The notes under the pieces: model-generated | Told to the model about the DNA's origin: nothing | Databases searched by the model: none | What the model saw: the letters and a program-made list of their open reading frames with translations, nothing else | In this document: in pieces, positions 1-6,313 of the stretch | How positions within the stretch are numbered: the stretch's first letter is position 1 | Layout of the letters: each line of letters opens with the position of its first letter | NCBI GenBank assembly: GCA_002352045.1 | Contig: DEHT01000012.1 | Coordinates: 68,768-82,009, forward strand | Length of the DNA stretch: 13,242 nt | Source of the DNA: Chitinophagaceae bacterium UBA2793 | GTDB lineage: Bacteria > Bacteroidota > Bacteroidia > Chitinophagales > Chitinophagaceae | Direction of reading: 5' to 3' | Program-made: the position numbers and the translations under genes

Positions 1-383
1 ATTTCGTGGCCAAGTACTCCGGCAAACTCTGCCTCATTATTAAAATGAGCCATTATACCCCTGGTGAAATATACATAGCCACCAGGTACGGCAAACGCAT
101 TCAAAATTTCTGAATCTACTATTCTAAAATGGTATTGCAAATGGGGCCTATGGCTTATGGCGGCCATTGCCTTACCTTTTTCGTTGATAAATTTTTGAAG
201 GGTTGAATCTTCGTAAAGCCCATACTGTGCTATTATCTGGGGGTCTGCTTCCTGGCCCATTGCTATTTCCTGCGCTTCGCTTGTAAATACCACCTGCCTT
301 TTTCCGGTAACCGGGTTTTTTGCACAACTGCTTACTCCCATACAAACGGTTAATAATAATAGGCCTGCTAATAAATTTTTCAT
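1..383 (-). CDS. M48-family metalloprotease lipoprotein (N-terminal part, cut by window edge)
   Basis: This is the first 127 residues of a zinc metalloprotease of the M48 family (YggG/LoiP/BepA-like). The start is the ATG at 383-381, which opens a lipoprotein signal: MKNLLAG, a leucine-rich core, then the lipobox VSSC with the lipidated cysteine at residue 20. Directly after it comes the sequence CAKNPVTGKRQ, which closely matches the NPVTGxRQ motif typical of M48 lipoproteins. The fragment ends in EFAGVLGHE, where HE is the beginning of the expected HExxH zinc motif, so the catalytic domain continues outside the window. Family members degrade or refold misfolded envelope proteins in the periplasm. 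A terminator of the neighbouring ATP-grasp gene lies between the two, so this gene is probably transcribed separately. Family assignment is confident; substrate is unknown. Confidence 0.92.
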   Translation of the reverse strand, partial: MKNLLAGLLLLTVCMGVSSCAKNPVTGKRQVVFTSEAQEIAMGQEADPQIIAQYGLYEDSTLQKFINEKGKAMAAISHRPHLQYHFRIVDSEILNAFAVPGGYVYFTRGIMAHFNNEAEFAGVLGHE

Positions 384-402
384 TCTTAAAAATTTTTGGA
401 GT

Positions 403-423
403 CTTTCTTAATGAAGAAAGTTA
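403..423 (-). promoter_or_regulatory. Possible promoter and hairpin upstream of the M48 gene
   Basis: On the minus strand TAACTTTC (423-416) matches the Bacteroidota -7 box TAnnTTTG except for its last base. It overlaps a perfect 7-bp hairpin (403-409 with 414-420, loop AATG). The spacing to the M48 start codon at 383 fits a promoter, but no -33 element is obvious. Weak evidence. Confidence 0.25.
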
Positions 424-453
424 ATAAAAATAATGCCAACTTGTAAGCTGGCA
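424..453 (-). terminator. Probable rho-independent terminator of the ATP-grasp gene
   Basis: Read on the minus strand, TGCCAGCTT and AAGTTGGCA pair (445-453 with 434-442, one G-U pair); the innermost pair probably opens to leave a four-base loop. The stem is followed by the T-rich run TTATTTTTATT. It lies 18 bases past the stop codon of the ATP-grasp gene and separates it from the M48 gene. Confidence 0.6.
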
Positions 454-471
454 ACAATAAATTAAAGACGA

Positions 472-1536
472 CTAAAAACCCGGAAAGTTTGCATCCATTC
501 GCAAAAGCATCATTAGGTTTTTTTTGGCAGCTTTTAAATGTTTCCAACCTTTCAAAAATCCCCAATATGGAATGCCATTGTTTTTATGGTTATAGCGTGA
601 AATTTTATACAACATTTTCCAATGGGTTAATATTACCGAACAGGCTTTCCATAGCGAATAGTCGTTGGCATAAATATGCTGTACCCCGGCACCCGCACCA
701 TTAAATTCTAAAATTGAAAAGTTTTTTCCTTTTTTAAAATCTTCAATTGAAGCACATTTTATATCATAACGGCCATAATAAAACATTCCGCTATGCTGGC
801 TTAACTCATCCATGAGGGCTTGTAAGTTGTCGTCAATTTCATGGTCAATAGCTTCCAATAACCCTCCTTGTGAGCGATTGCTGGCATAAGACAAATAAAA
901 TTTTTCTCCTGCTTTAGGTATGTATTCTTTATCATGGCCCTGCCGCTCCATTAGCATTTCTCTTTTTTGCTTGAGGGCTTCGCTGTTGTTTAAAAGATGC
1001 TCAACCGTATGTATGCCGTCGCCCAATACATAGGGAGGTTCTTTTTTTAAAAAACCGGATACGGTTCCCTTTTGAGCATTGGGCATTCTAAAATAAAAAA
1101 CACTTACTTCAATAGGGTAGTCAATGAGCTCTTGTACCAGGTATTCAATGGGAATGGTTTGATGGTATTGCCTGAGTTGATCTGCATTGGAAATTTTGCG
1201 AAACATAAAGCCCATCATACCCACATCGGGCTTTACAATAAAAGGATATTCAAAACCCGCTTCAAATATTTGTTTTTCTACTTCAGAAAAATTTGCATTG
1301 GGTTCTATATAAATTGTTTTTGGGTAAGAGCCTTGGGGCAACTGTTCATACATTTCTTTTTTACCTTCCCCTTCAAAACCGCCAAAAGTTAGTGTAGGAT
1401 TAGACGGCGTAAAAAACCAGGGCGTTCCAGATCGAATAATATACCAAACCCATACCGGAGAAATGGGAATATATTTTACATGATGGTGCCAGGCTTTCCA
1501 ATGGGTGAGTGTATATAAAACGGAATTTAAATTCAT
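472..1536 (-). CDS. ATP-grasp family protein, D-alanine--D-alanine ligase-like
   Basis: This 354-residue protein has the layout of an ATP-grasp carboxylate-amine ligase. Visible motifs are the ATP-binding lysine and glycine loop IVKPDVGMMG (residues 100-109, Lys102), the nucleotide-pocket strand LVQELIDYPIEVSVFY (133-148), GDGIHTVEHL (172-181), and YGRYDIK (254-260) followed by the metal-binding strand LEFNGAG (276-282). The N-terminal segment with TPSNPTLTFGGFEGEGK resembles a Bacteroidota group usually annotated as D-alanine ligase-like. It is longer and more divergent than a true Ddl, so peptidoglycan dipeptide synthesis is not implied. I chose the ATG at 1536. The in-frame TTG at 1548 would add four residues, but it falls inside a perfect TAnnTTTG promoter box and is probably not coding. 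Ligase chemistry is likely; the substrates are unknown. Confidence 0.83.
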   Translation of the reverse strand: MNLNSVLYTLTHWKAWHHHVKYIPISPVWVWYIIRSGTPWFFTPSNPTLTFGGFEGEGKKEMYEQLPQGSYPKTIYIEPNANFSEVEKQIFEAGFEYPFIVKPDVGMMGFMFRKISNADQLRQYHQTIPIEYLVQELIDYPIEVSVFYFRMPNAQKGTVSGFLKKEPPYVLGDGIHTVEHLLNNSEALKQKREMLMERQGHDKEYIPKAGEKFYLSYASNRSQGGLLEAIDHEIDDNLQALMDELSQHSGMFYYGRYDIKCASIEDFKKGKNFSILEFNGAGAGVQHIYANDYSLWKACSVILTHWKMLYKISRYNHKNNGIPYWGFLKGWKHLKAAKKNLMMLLRMDANFPGF

Positions 1537-1545
1537 GTATCGTTT

Positions 1546-1553
1546 CAAAATTA
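1546..1553 (-). promoter_or_regulatory. -7 promoter box (TAATTTTG) of the ATP-grasp gene
   Basis: A perfect match to the Bacteroidota TAnnTTTG element, nine bases upstream of the ATG at 1536. The implied leader is very short. No clear -33 TTG is seen at the usual distance. Confidence 0.5.
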
Positions 1554-1600
1554 GGGTTTTTATAGCAGGTTGGTTTGCATTCTTTTAGTTCCTTTGTTGT

Positions 1601-2107
1601 ATGAGAAATTTATTAAAGTTATTAATTGTAGTTACTATTTTTTCGTGTAACAACAATAAAGAAAAAAGCCCTGCTATTGTTGAAGAGATTGTAGAAGACT
1701 CTATAGAAATTGTGGAGCCCAAAATCATTTATAATCCGGAAACCACTTTGTATATATGGCATGCCACCGGTGATTATAAAAAGATTAAAAATCCCAACTT
1801 GCCGGATGAAGGAATTAAAAGTGCAGATTCGCTTATAAGAGGACTGAATGAGTATTATGCAGATGTACTGCTGGAAAAAGTAAAACAAAGTGGCGATACC
1901 ATTTATACGGTTATAAAAGACAATAATTATTTGGGTAATCAAATGGGCAGCACGGGAGCCGAAGTATATCTTGCAGATGTAATTTTAAATCTCACATCGG
2001 TGCCGGGTATTCAATATGTTCGAATTGATATGGATGTGGCCAACCATATTGCACCGGGTACATGGAGCGCAAAAAATTTTATAAAATATAAAGAAGCAAT
2101 CAAATAA
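1601..2107 (+). CDS. Small lipoprotein, unknown function; GerMN-like C-terminal segment
   Basis: I do not recognise this 168-residue protein as a named family. It begins with a lipoprotein signal (MRNLLKLLIVVTIFSC, lipidated Cys16), followed by an acidic linker rich in Glu, Ile and Val (residues 17-45) and a globular domain (about 48-165). Residues 116-146, which include GSTGAEVYL and LTSVPGIQYVRIDMD, resemble the end of GerMN domains, where a GS-A-x-A helix precedes a TLTxLPGVxxV strand. GerMN domains occur in lipoproteins and germination proteins. This resemblance is from memory and is tentative. The stop codon is three bases before the bestrophin start, so the two genes are almost certainly cotranscribed and may act together at the envelope. 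The start is the only sensible ATG before the lipobox. Confidence 0.85.
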   Translation: MRNLLKLLIVVTIFSCNNNKEKSPAIVEEIVEDSIEIVEPKIIYNPETTLYIWHATGDYKKIKNPNLPDEGIKSADSLIRGLNEYYADVLLEKVKQSGDTIYTVIKDNNYLGNQMGSTGAEVYLADVILNLTSVPGIQYVRIDMDVANHIAPGTWSAKNFIKYKEAIK

Positions 2108-2110
2108 CCC

Positions 2111-2995
2111 ATGGTTACCTATAACCCCAAAGACTGGTTTACTTATACTTTCAAATTACATAAGGCAGATACTTTTAGGAAATTGACTCCTATGTTATTA
2201 GCCATTTGCATCTACTCCGGCATTATTGCATATTTAGAAATAGAAGTGTGGAATCTTTCTCAAAACAGCCATGTTAAAAACATTCCTCAAATGCATAGCC
2301 TGCTGGGGTTTGCTATTTCAATGTTGTTGGTTTTTAGAACCAACACGGCGTACGATCGCTGGTGGGAAGCCAGAAAACTTTGGGGAGCACTTACCAACAA
2401 CAGTCGCAACCTGGCTCTAAAACTGGCAACCATTTTACCGGCATCAGAAAAAAGCCAACGTAGTTTTTTTAAAAAAATTATACCCGCCTATGCCGAAGCT
2501 CTGCACCTGCATCTTCATAAAGAAAAAACCAGGCTTGCCCTGGCCCAAGATGATGAGCATGGCCATATAATTAAAGCGGTGGACCACGATAAACATGTAC
2601 CTAATCAAATTTCTTTGTTAATGTATAAACATATACATACACTTCATAAAGAGGGAGTCATTAGCGGCGAGCAGTTATTATTTTTAAACAGTGAATTACT
2701 TTCGTTTACAGATATATGTGGCGCATGTGAGCGTATAAAAAATACACCCATTCCTTTTTCTTATAGTGTGTTTATTAAAAAGTTTATTTTCATTTATATA
2801 ATGACGCTTCCTTTTGGCTATGTATTCAGCCTGGGTTATTGGGTAATACCGGTGGTAATGTTTGTATTTTATGTATTAGCCAGCCTTGAGTTGATAGCCG
2901 AAGAAATAGAAGAACCTTTTGGTGGCGACCTCAATGATATTCCTTCTCAAAAAATTGCTGAAAACATTAAAACAAGTATCAGCGAAATTTTATAA
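2111..2995 (+). CDS. Bestrophin family ion channel
   Basis: This 294-residue membrane protein belongs to the bestrophin family (formerly UPF0187), which forms pentameric ion channels; characterised bacterial members conduct cations or anions depending on the protein. Hydrophobic segments lie at about residues 27-43, 63-76, 223-240 and 243-262. The conserved core is present: SLLGFAISMLLVFRTNTAYDRWWEAR (63-88, pore-lining helix and following loop), ACERIKNTPIPFSYSV (205-220), and the acidic signature EEIEEPFGGDLNDIP (264-278), matching the calcium-clasp region of eukaryotic bestrophins. Length is normal for bacterial members. It starts three bases after the lipoprotein stop, giving a two-gene unit. 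Ion selectivity cannot be read from the sequence with confidence. Confidence 0.93.
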   Translation: MVTYNPKDWFTYTFKLHKADTFRKLTPMLLAICIYSGIIAYLEIEVWNLSQNSHVKNIPQMHSLLGFAISMLLVFRTNTAYDRWWEARKLWGALTNNSRNLALKLATILPASEKSQRSFFKKIIPAYAEALHLHLHKEKTRLALAQDDEHGHIIKAVDHDKHVPNQISLLMYKHIHTLHKEGVISGEQLLFLNSELLSFTDICGACERIKNTPIPFSYSVFIKKFIFIYIMTLPFGYVFSLGYWVIPVVMFVFYVLASLELIAEEIEEPFGGDLNDIPSQKIAENIKTSISEIL

Positions 2996-3021
2996 AGTTC
3001 GGAGGTGCTATTTTCCCCCTC

Positions 3022-3049
3022 TTTGCAGCTATCTAACTATATTTGCAGC
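3022..3049. repeat. Direct repeat TTTGCAGC, two copies 20 bases apart
   Basis: TTTGCAGC occurs at 3022-3029 and again at 3042-3049, two helical turns apart, in the leader of asnS. The second copy overlaps the candidate -7 box. It could be a small operator or chance. Confidence 0.35.
3038..3045 (+). promoter_or_regulatory. -7 promoter box (TATATTTG) of asnS
   Basis: Perfect TAnnTTTG match 17 bases before the asnS ATG at 3063. A TTTG upstream at 3022-3025 is only 12 bases away, too close to be a standard -33 element. Confidence 0.5.
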
Positions 3050-3062
3050 CCAAATATTTTTT

Positions 3063-4505
3063 ATGTTCAACATCAGAACCAAGGTAAAAGCATTGCTCTT
3101 AAACGATGCTACCAACTACGAAGCAACCGTAATGGGTTGGGTGCGAAGTTTTCGCAACAACCAATTTATAGCCCTTAACGATGGCAGCACCAACGATAAT
3201 TTACAGGTAGTTGCAACCCTTGGCAACTTTGATGAAACAATTCTTAAAAGAGTTACAACCGGAGCTTGTATTAAGGCCTCCGGCCAAATAGTGGCTTCTT
3301 TGGGAAAAGGACAAAAAGTAGAATTACTGGCAAGCAGTATTGAAATTTTGGGCGACAGCGATGCTGAAAAATTTCCTTTACAACCCAAGAAGCATAGTCT
3401 TGAATTTTTACGGGAAATTGCTCACCTGCGTTTTCGTACCAACACTTTTGGTGCGGTGTTTAGGGTAAGAAATAGTTTGGCATTTGCTATTCATAAATTT
3501 TTTAATGAACGAGGCTTTGTGTATATGCACACGCCCATCATTACCGGAAGCGATGCAGAGGGGGCGGGCGAAATGTTTCAGGTAACTACATTGCCACTCG
3601 ATGGATCTGCTCCTAAAAACGATGATGGCAGCATTAACTTTAAAGAAGATTTTTTTGGCCGTAGCACCAATCTTACAGTAAGCGGCCAATTGGAAGGAGA
3701 GTTGGCAGCAATGGCTTTCAGCGATATTTATACTTTTGGTCCAACTTTTAGGGCCGAAAACAGCAATACCACCAGGCACCTGGCGGAGTTTTGGATGATA
3801 GAACCCGAAGTGGCATTTAACGACCTGGAAGATAATATGAACCTGGCAGAAGATTTTATTAAATACATTATTCGCTATGCCATGGAGCACAACAAAGAAG
3901 ACCTGGAGTTTTTAGCACAACGATTAGCAGAAGAAGAAAAACAAAAGCCACAGCAAGAAAGAGCCGAAATGGGTTTAATGGAAAAGCTGGAGTTTGTGGT
4001 TAACAATAATTTTGAAAGACTTACATATACCGAAGCAATTGAAATATTAAAAGATAGTAACCATAATAAGAAAAAGAAATTTCAATACCCCGTAGATAAA
4101 TGGGGCATTGATTTGCAAAGTGAGCATGAACGATATTTAGTAGAAAAGCATTTTAAAAAACCGGTTATTCTCAGCAATTATCCAAAAGAAATAAAAGCAT
4201 TTTACATGCGTCAAAACGACGATGGAAAAACGGTAGCGGCAATGGATATTTTGGCTCCGGGTATTGGTGAAATTGTGGGTGGTTCTCAAAGAGAAGAGCG
4301 ATACGATCTTTTATTAAAACGCATGGAAGAAATGCACATTCCTGCCGAAGAAATGGATTGGTTTTTAGACACACGCCGGTTTGGAGGTTGCCCGCACGCC
4401 GGCTTTGGGCTTGGTTTTGAGCGAATGGTTCAGTTTGTAACAGGTATGACCAATATTAGAGATGTAATTCCTTTTCCAAGGTATCCTAAGAATGCAGCTT
4501 TTTAA
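3063..4505 (+). CDS. asnS: Asparaginyl-tRNA synthetase
   Basis: A class IIb aminoacyl-tRNA synthetase of 480 residues that attaches asparagine to tRNA-Asn in the cytoplasm. The N-terminal part (about 15-105) is the OB-fold anticodon-binding domain, including VMGWVRSFRNNQFIALNDGS. The catalytic domain follows, with motif 2 at FRAENSNTTRHLAEF (from residue 229, Arg230) and motif 3 at GFGLGFERM (447-455, Arg454). The ending TNIRDVIPFPRYP is typical of AsnRS rather than AspRS. The open frame extends upstream to 2919 but would overlap the bestrophin gene; the ATG at 3063, preceded by a -7 box, gives the normal length and N-terminus. The presence of asnS means asparaginyl-tRNA can be made directly in this organism. 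A strong hairpin terminator follows. Confidence 0.98.
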   Translation: MFNIRTKVKALLLNDATNYEATVMGWVRSFRNNQFIALNDGSTNDNLQVVATLGNFDETILKRVTTGACIKASGQIVASLGKGQKVELLASSIEILGDSDAEKFPLQPKKHSLEFLREIAHLRFRTNTFGAVFRVRNSLAFAIHKFFNERGFVYMHTPIITGSDAEGAGEMFQVTTLPLDGSAPKNDDGSINFKEDFFGRSTNLTVSGQLEGELAAMAFSDIYTFGPTFRAENSNTTRHLAEFWMIEPEVAFNDLEDNMNLAEDFIKYIIRYAMEHNKEDLEFLAQRLAEEEKQKPQQERAEMGLMEKLEFVVNNNFERLTYTEAIEILKDSNHNKKKKFQYPVDKWGIDLQSEHERYLVEKHFKKPVILSNYPKEIKAFYMRQNDDGKTVAAMDILAPGIGEIVGGSQREERYDLLLKRMEEMHIPAEEMDWFLDTRRFGGCPHAGFGLGFERMVQFVTGMTNIRDVIPFPRYPKNAAF

Positions 4506-4529
4506 ACATTTGAAATTATCATATAATTT

Positions 4530-4563
4530 AAAAGAGGAGTCTTGTAAGAAAAGCTCCTCTTTT
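4530..4563 (+). terminator. Rho-independent terminator after asnS
   Basis: A perfect 10-bp inverted repeat, AAAAGAGGAG (4530-4539) with CTCCTCTTTT (4554-4563), 14-base loop, begins 24 bases after the asnS stop codon. The A and T runs at the stem base supply the U-tract. Confidence 0.85.
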
Positions 4564-4654
4564 CATTTTAATGTATCTTGCTTTTTAGCTAACTTTAATC
4601 AAAAACCTTTTGTTTTTAAAAAACATTTTCTTTCACTAAATAAATATTTTTTTT

Positions 4655-4915
4655 ATGGACAATATTGATAAAAACAACCACAACGAAGATGCCAATCTCG
4701 ATAAGTTAAATTATCCGGCCACAGATGATATTTACCAAAAAGCACAAAAAGAAAATTTCATTGAAGAAGATGAAGCTTCCAGCATGGATGGCGAACTGGA
4801 TGTACCAGGTGCAGAATTAGATGATGCAAATGAATCTATAGGCGAAGAAGACGAAGAGAATAATTATTATAGCCTTGGTGGCGATAATCACCAGGATTTA
4901 GACGAAAGCAACTAA
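4655..4915 (+). CDS. Small highly acidic protein, conserved in Bacteroidota, unknown function
   Basis: This 86-residue protein has 28 Asp/Glu against four Lys and no Arg, so its net charge is about -24. It has no cysteine, no signal peptide and no membrane segment, so it should be cytosolic and probably largely disordered. Segments such as LNYPATDDIY (19-27 region), GELDVPGAELDD (46-57) and EEDEENNYYSLGGDNHQDLDE look conserved; I recall similar short proteins in other Chitinophagaceae and related Bacteroidota, without a known role. The ordered-looking EENNYYSLGGDNH stretch near the C-terminus is the best candidate for a binding motif. It stands alone between the asnS terminator and a structured spacer. 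A partial -7 match (TAACTTTA, 4590-4597) lies upstream. The repeated aromatic and acidic pattern argues for a real gene. Confidence 0.82.
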   Translation: MDNIDKNNHNEDANLDKLNYPATDDIYQKAQKENFIEEDEASSMDGELDVPGAELDDANESIGEEDEENNYYSLGGDNHQDLDESN

Positions 4916-4959
4916 TATCCAATAAACTTTACTGCACCTCTTTTGCTTGTAGAAACGCC

Positions 4960-5054
4960 GGGGCAACCCCAATATTTTAAAATGCAAGAAGGCCTATGCA
5001 TTTTCACCCCCTATTTTCCGCATTTCACCGTCATTTTAAGCGGTGCTTACCGCT
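4960..5054. other. Cluster of three short hairpins between the acidic gene and the LiaF-like gene
   Basis: Three inverted repeats occur within 95 bases: GGGG-CAA-CCCC (4960-4970); AAAATGCA with TGCATTTT around a ten-base loop (4979-5004, perfect 8 bp and T-ending, so possibly the terminator of the acidic gene); and AGCGGT-GCTT-ACCGCT (5039-5054, perfect 6 bp). No coding frame is credible here. They lie upstream of the proposed promoter of the next operon, so termination or protein binding is likelier than a riboswitch. Confidence 0.4.
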
Positions 5055-5060
5055 ATCTCA

Positions 5061-5091
5061 TTGTTCAATGTTATTGGTTGTTTTAGTTTTA
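5061..5091 (+). promoter_or_regulatory. Candidate promoter of the LiaF-like/two-component operon
   Basis: TTG at 5061-5063 and TAGTTTTA at 5084-5091 (one mismatch to TAnnTTTG) are separated by 20 bases, the usual Bacteroidota spacing. The -7 box lies 17 bases before the ATG at 5109. Several TGTT steps in 5061-5082 could include LytTR-type sites, but no clean direct repeat is visible. Confidence 0.35.
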
Positions 5092-5108
5092 CTGAAAATT
5101 AGTTAACG

Positions 5109-5912
5109 ATGGAACAACAAGCGAATCACTATAACAAAAAGCTTTGCAGTAATTCAGGCCAAACAGATAGAAGAACTCGAAGAAATAATGATGCGGGAGC
5201 AACCGGTTTTTTTTTAGTAATTATTGGTGCCGGTATATTAATGAATAGACTCTATCCCGATTTACCCAATTGGATTTTTTCGTGGAAAACATTTTTAATA
5301 GTACTGGGTATATTTTTGGGTTATAAAAACCGCTTTCAGTTAGGCGGATGGATAGCGCCAATTATTATTGGTACCGTCTTTATTATTAAAGACCATATTA
5401 ACAACTTACCCATTTCAAATTATATATGGCCAATAGCATTAATTGCACTCGGCCTGGTAATGGTATTCAAACCACGCTTTTCAAAAAGAAACTTTAACAG
5501 CATCGAAGGCAACCCTGGGTCTTCCGAGGATGACGGTACTGCAATGAATAACAGTGATACAAGCTGGAGCAATGAGGACATCATAGACTCGGTAAATATT
5601 TTTAGTGGCTCCAAAAAAATTAACATCAGTAAAAATTTTAAAGGTGGAGAAATCACCAATATAATGGGTGGCTCGGAGTTAAATTTAAGCAAAGCAGATA
5701 TTCAGGGTACGGCCGTTCTGGAGGTTACTTGCATTTTGGGTGGCACTAAGCTTATTGTTCCGGCAGACTGGAGCATCCAACAAGAAGCAGTAGCAATATT
5801 GGGAGGCATAGAAGATAAACGACCGGTGAGTAATTTGCATGATAGTCCTTCAAAACTGCTAATACTAAAAGGAACCGTTATAATGGGCGGTATTGATATT
5901 CGGAGTTTTTAA
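5109..5912 (+). CDS. LiaF-like membrane protein (DUF5668-like N-terminus, LiaF C-terminal domain)
   Basis: This 267-residue protein has a charged cytosolic N-terminus, four short hydrophobic segments (about 32-47, 57-72, 80-94, 105-120), a polar linker (122-158), and a C-terminal domain (160-267) like that of LiaF, the cell wall-active antibiotic response protein. The C-terminal domain shows a repeating beta-turn pattern with GG at 187, 211, 232 and 260 (IMGGSE, ILGGTK, ILGGIE, IMGGID). In Firmicutes LiaF restrains the kinase LiaS until the envelope is damaged. Here the downstream kinase belongs to a different class, so a similar sensing role is inference from the neighbourhood. It is the first gene of an apparent operon with DUF4288, a LytS-type kinase and a LytTR regulator; 43 bases separate it from DUF4288. 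Confidence 0.85.
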   Translation: MEQQANHYNKKLCSNSGQTDRRTRRNNDAGATGFFLVIIGAGILMNRLYPDLPNWIFSWKTFLIVLGIFLGYKNRFQLGGWIAPIIIGTVFIIKDHINNLPISNYIWPIALIALGLVMVFKPRFSKRNFNSIEGNPGSSEDDGTAMNNSDTSWSNEDIIDSVNIFSGSKKINISKNFKGGEITNIMGGSELNLSKADIQGTAVLEVTCILGGTKLIVPADWSIQQEAVAILGGIEDKRPVSNLHDSPSKLLILKGTVIMGGIDIRSF

Positions 5913-5955
5913 AACTTATTCCTTTCTATTATCAACTACTAAAACTACTACTACA

Positions 5956-6312
5956 ATGAACTGGTATCTTGCAAAAATAGTTTTTAAAATAATTTGCGGC
6001 AATGGTAATCATGCAGCCCAATTCGACGAACAATTGCGCCTCGTAAATGCAAACACTAAAATGCTTGCTTTACAAAAAGCAATTGAATTGGGTAAATCTG
6101 AAGAAGATATGTTTTTAAATATTCACCAACAACCCGTGCATTGGCAGTTTGTAAATGTGAGTGAATTGTACAAAATGGAAGAGTTATTAGACGGTGCAGA
6201 GTTATACTCAACCATTAAAGAAGTAGAAAATGGAGAGCAATATGAAAAAGTAATTCACCATAAAGCTAATAGAATTGTATCAACCCCTCTTCATTCAACA
6301 AACCTGGCATAA
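5956..6312 (+). CDS. DUF4288 domain-containing protein
   Basis: A 118-residue soluble protein matching my recollection of DUF4288: the start MNWYLAKIVFKIICGNG, the central FDEQLRLVNANTKMLALQKAIELGKSEED, and the end WQFVNVSELYKMEELLDGAELYS are typical. No catalytic function is known to me for this family. The open frame extends upstream to 5893 inside the previous gene, but the ATG at 5956 gives the canonical N-terminus, and the preceding stretch (ACT-rich, encoding TTKTTTT) does not look coding. The stop is followed after one base by the kinase start, so translation is probably coupled. Its fixed place between a LiaF-like protein and a sensor kinase suggests an accessory role in signalling, but that is inference only. 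Confidence 0.87.
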   Translation: MNWYLAKIVFKIICGNGNHAAQFDEQLRLVNANTKMLALQKAIELGKSEEDMFLNIHQQPVHWQFVNVSELYKMEELLDGAELYSTIKEVENGEQYEKVIHHKANRIVSTPLHSTNLA

Positions 6313-6313
6313 T

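Noticed and set aside
1072..1392. Plus-strand open frame opposite the ATP-grasp gene
   Set aside because: Phe/Tyr/Ile-rich antisense shadow without a signal, motif or promoter; the minus-strand ATP-grasp motifs explain the region.
2919..3062. N-terminal extension of asnS from an earlier start at 2919
   Set aside because: It would overlap the bestrophin gene by 77 bases, adds 48 residues not typical of AsnRS, and lies across a promoter box; the ATG at 3063 gives the normal enzyme.
5934..5954. ACT-rich direct repeats just before the DUF4288 start, considered as a phase-variable tract
   Set aside because: Only a few imperfect copies, outside any coding frame; no sign of a slippage-prone tract.
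5893..5955. Upstream start for the DUF4288 gene
   Set aside because: The extra 21 residues overlap the LiaF-like gene and end in an ACT-rich stretch; DUF4288 proteins begin at MNWYLAK.
6275..6313. Earlier ATG at 6275 for the sensor kinase
   Set aside because: It lies within the DUF4288 gene and adds a polar peptide; the ATG at 6314 follows the previous stop by one base.
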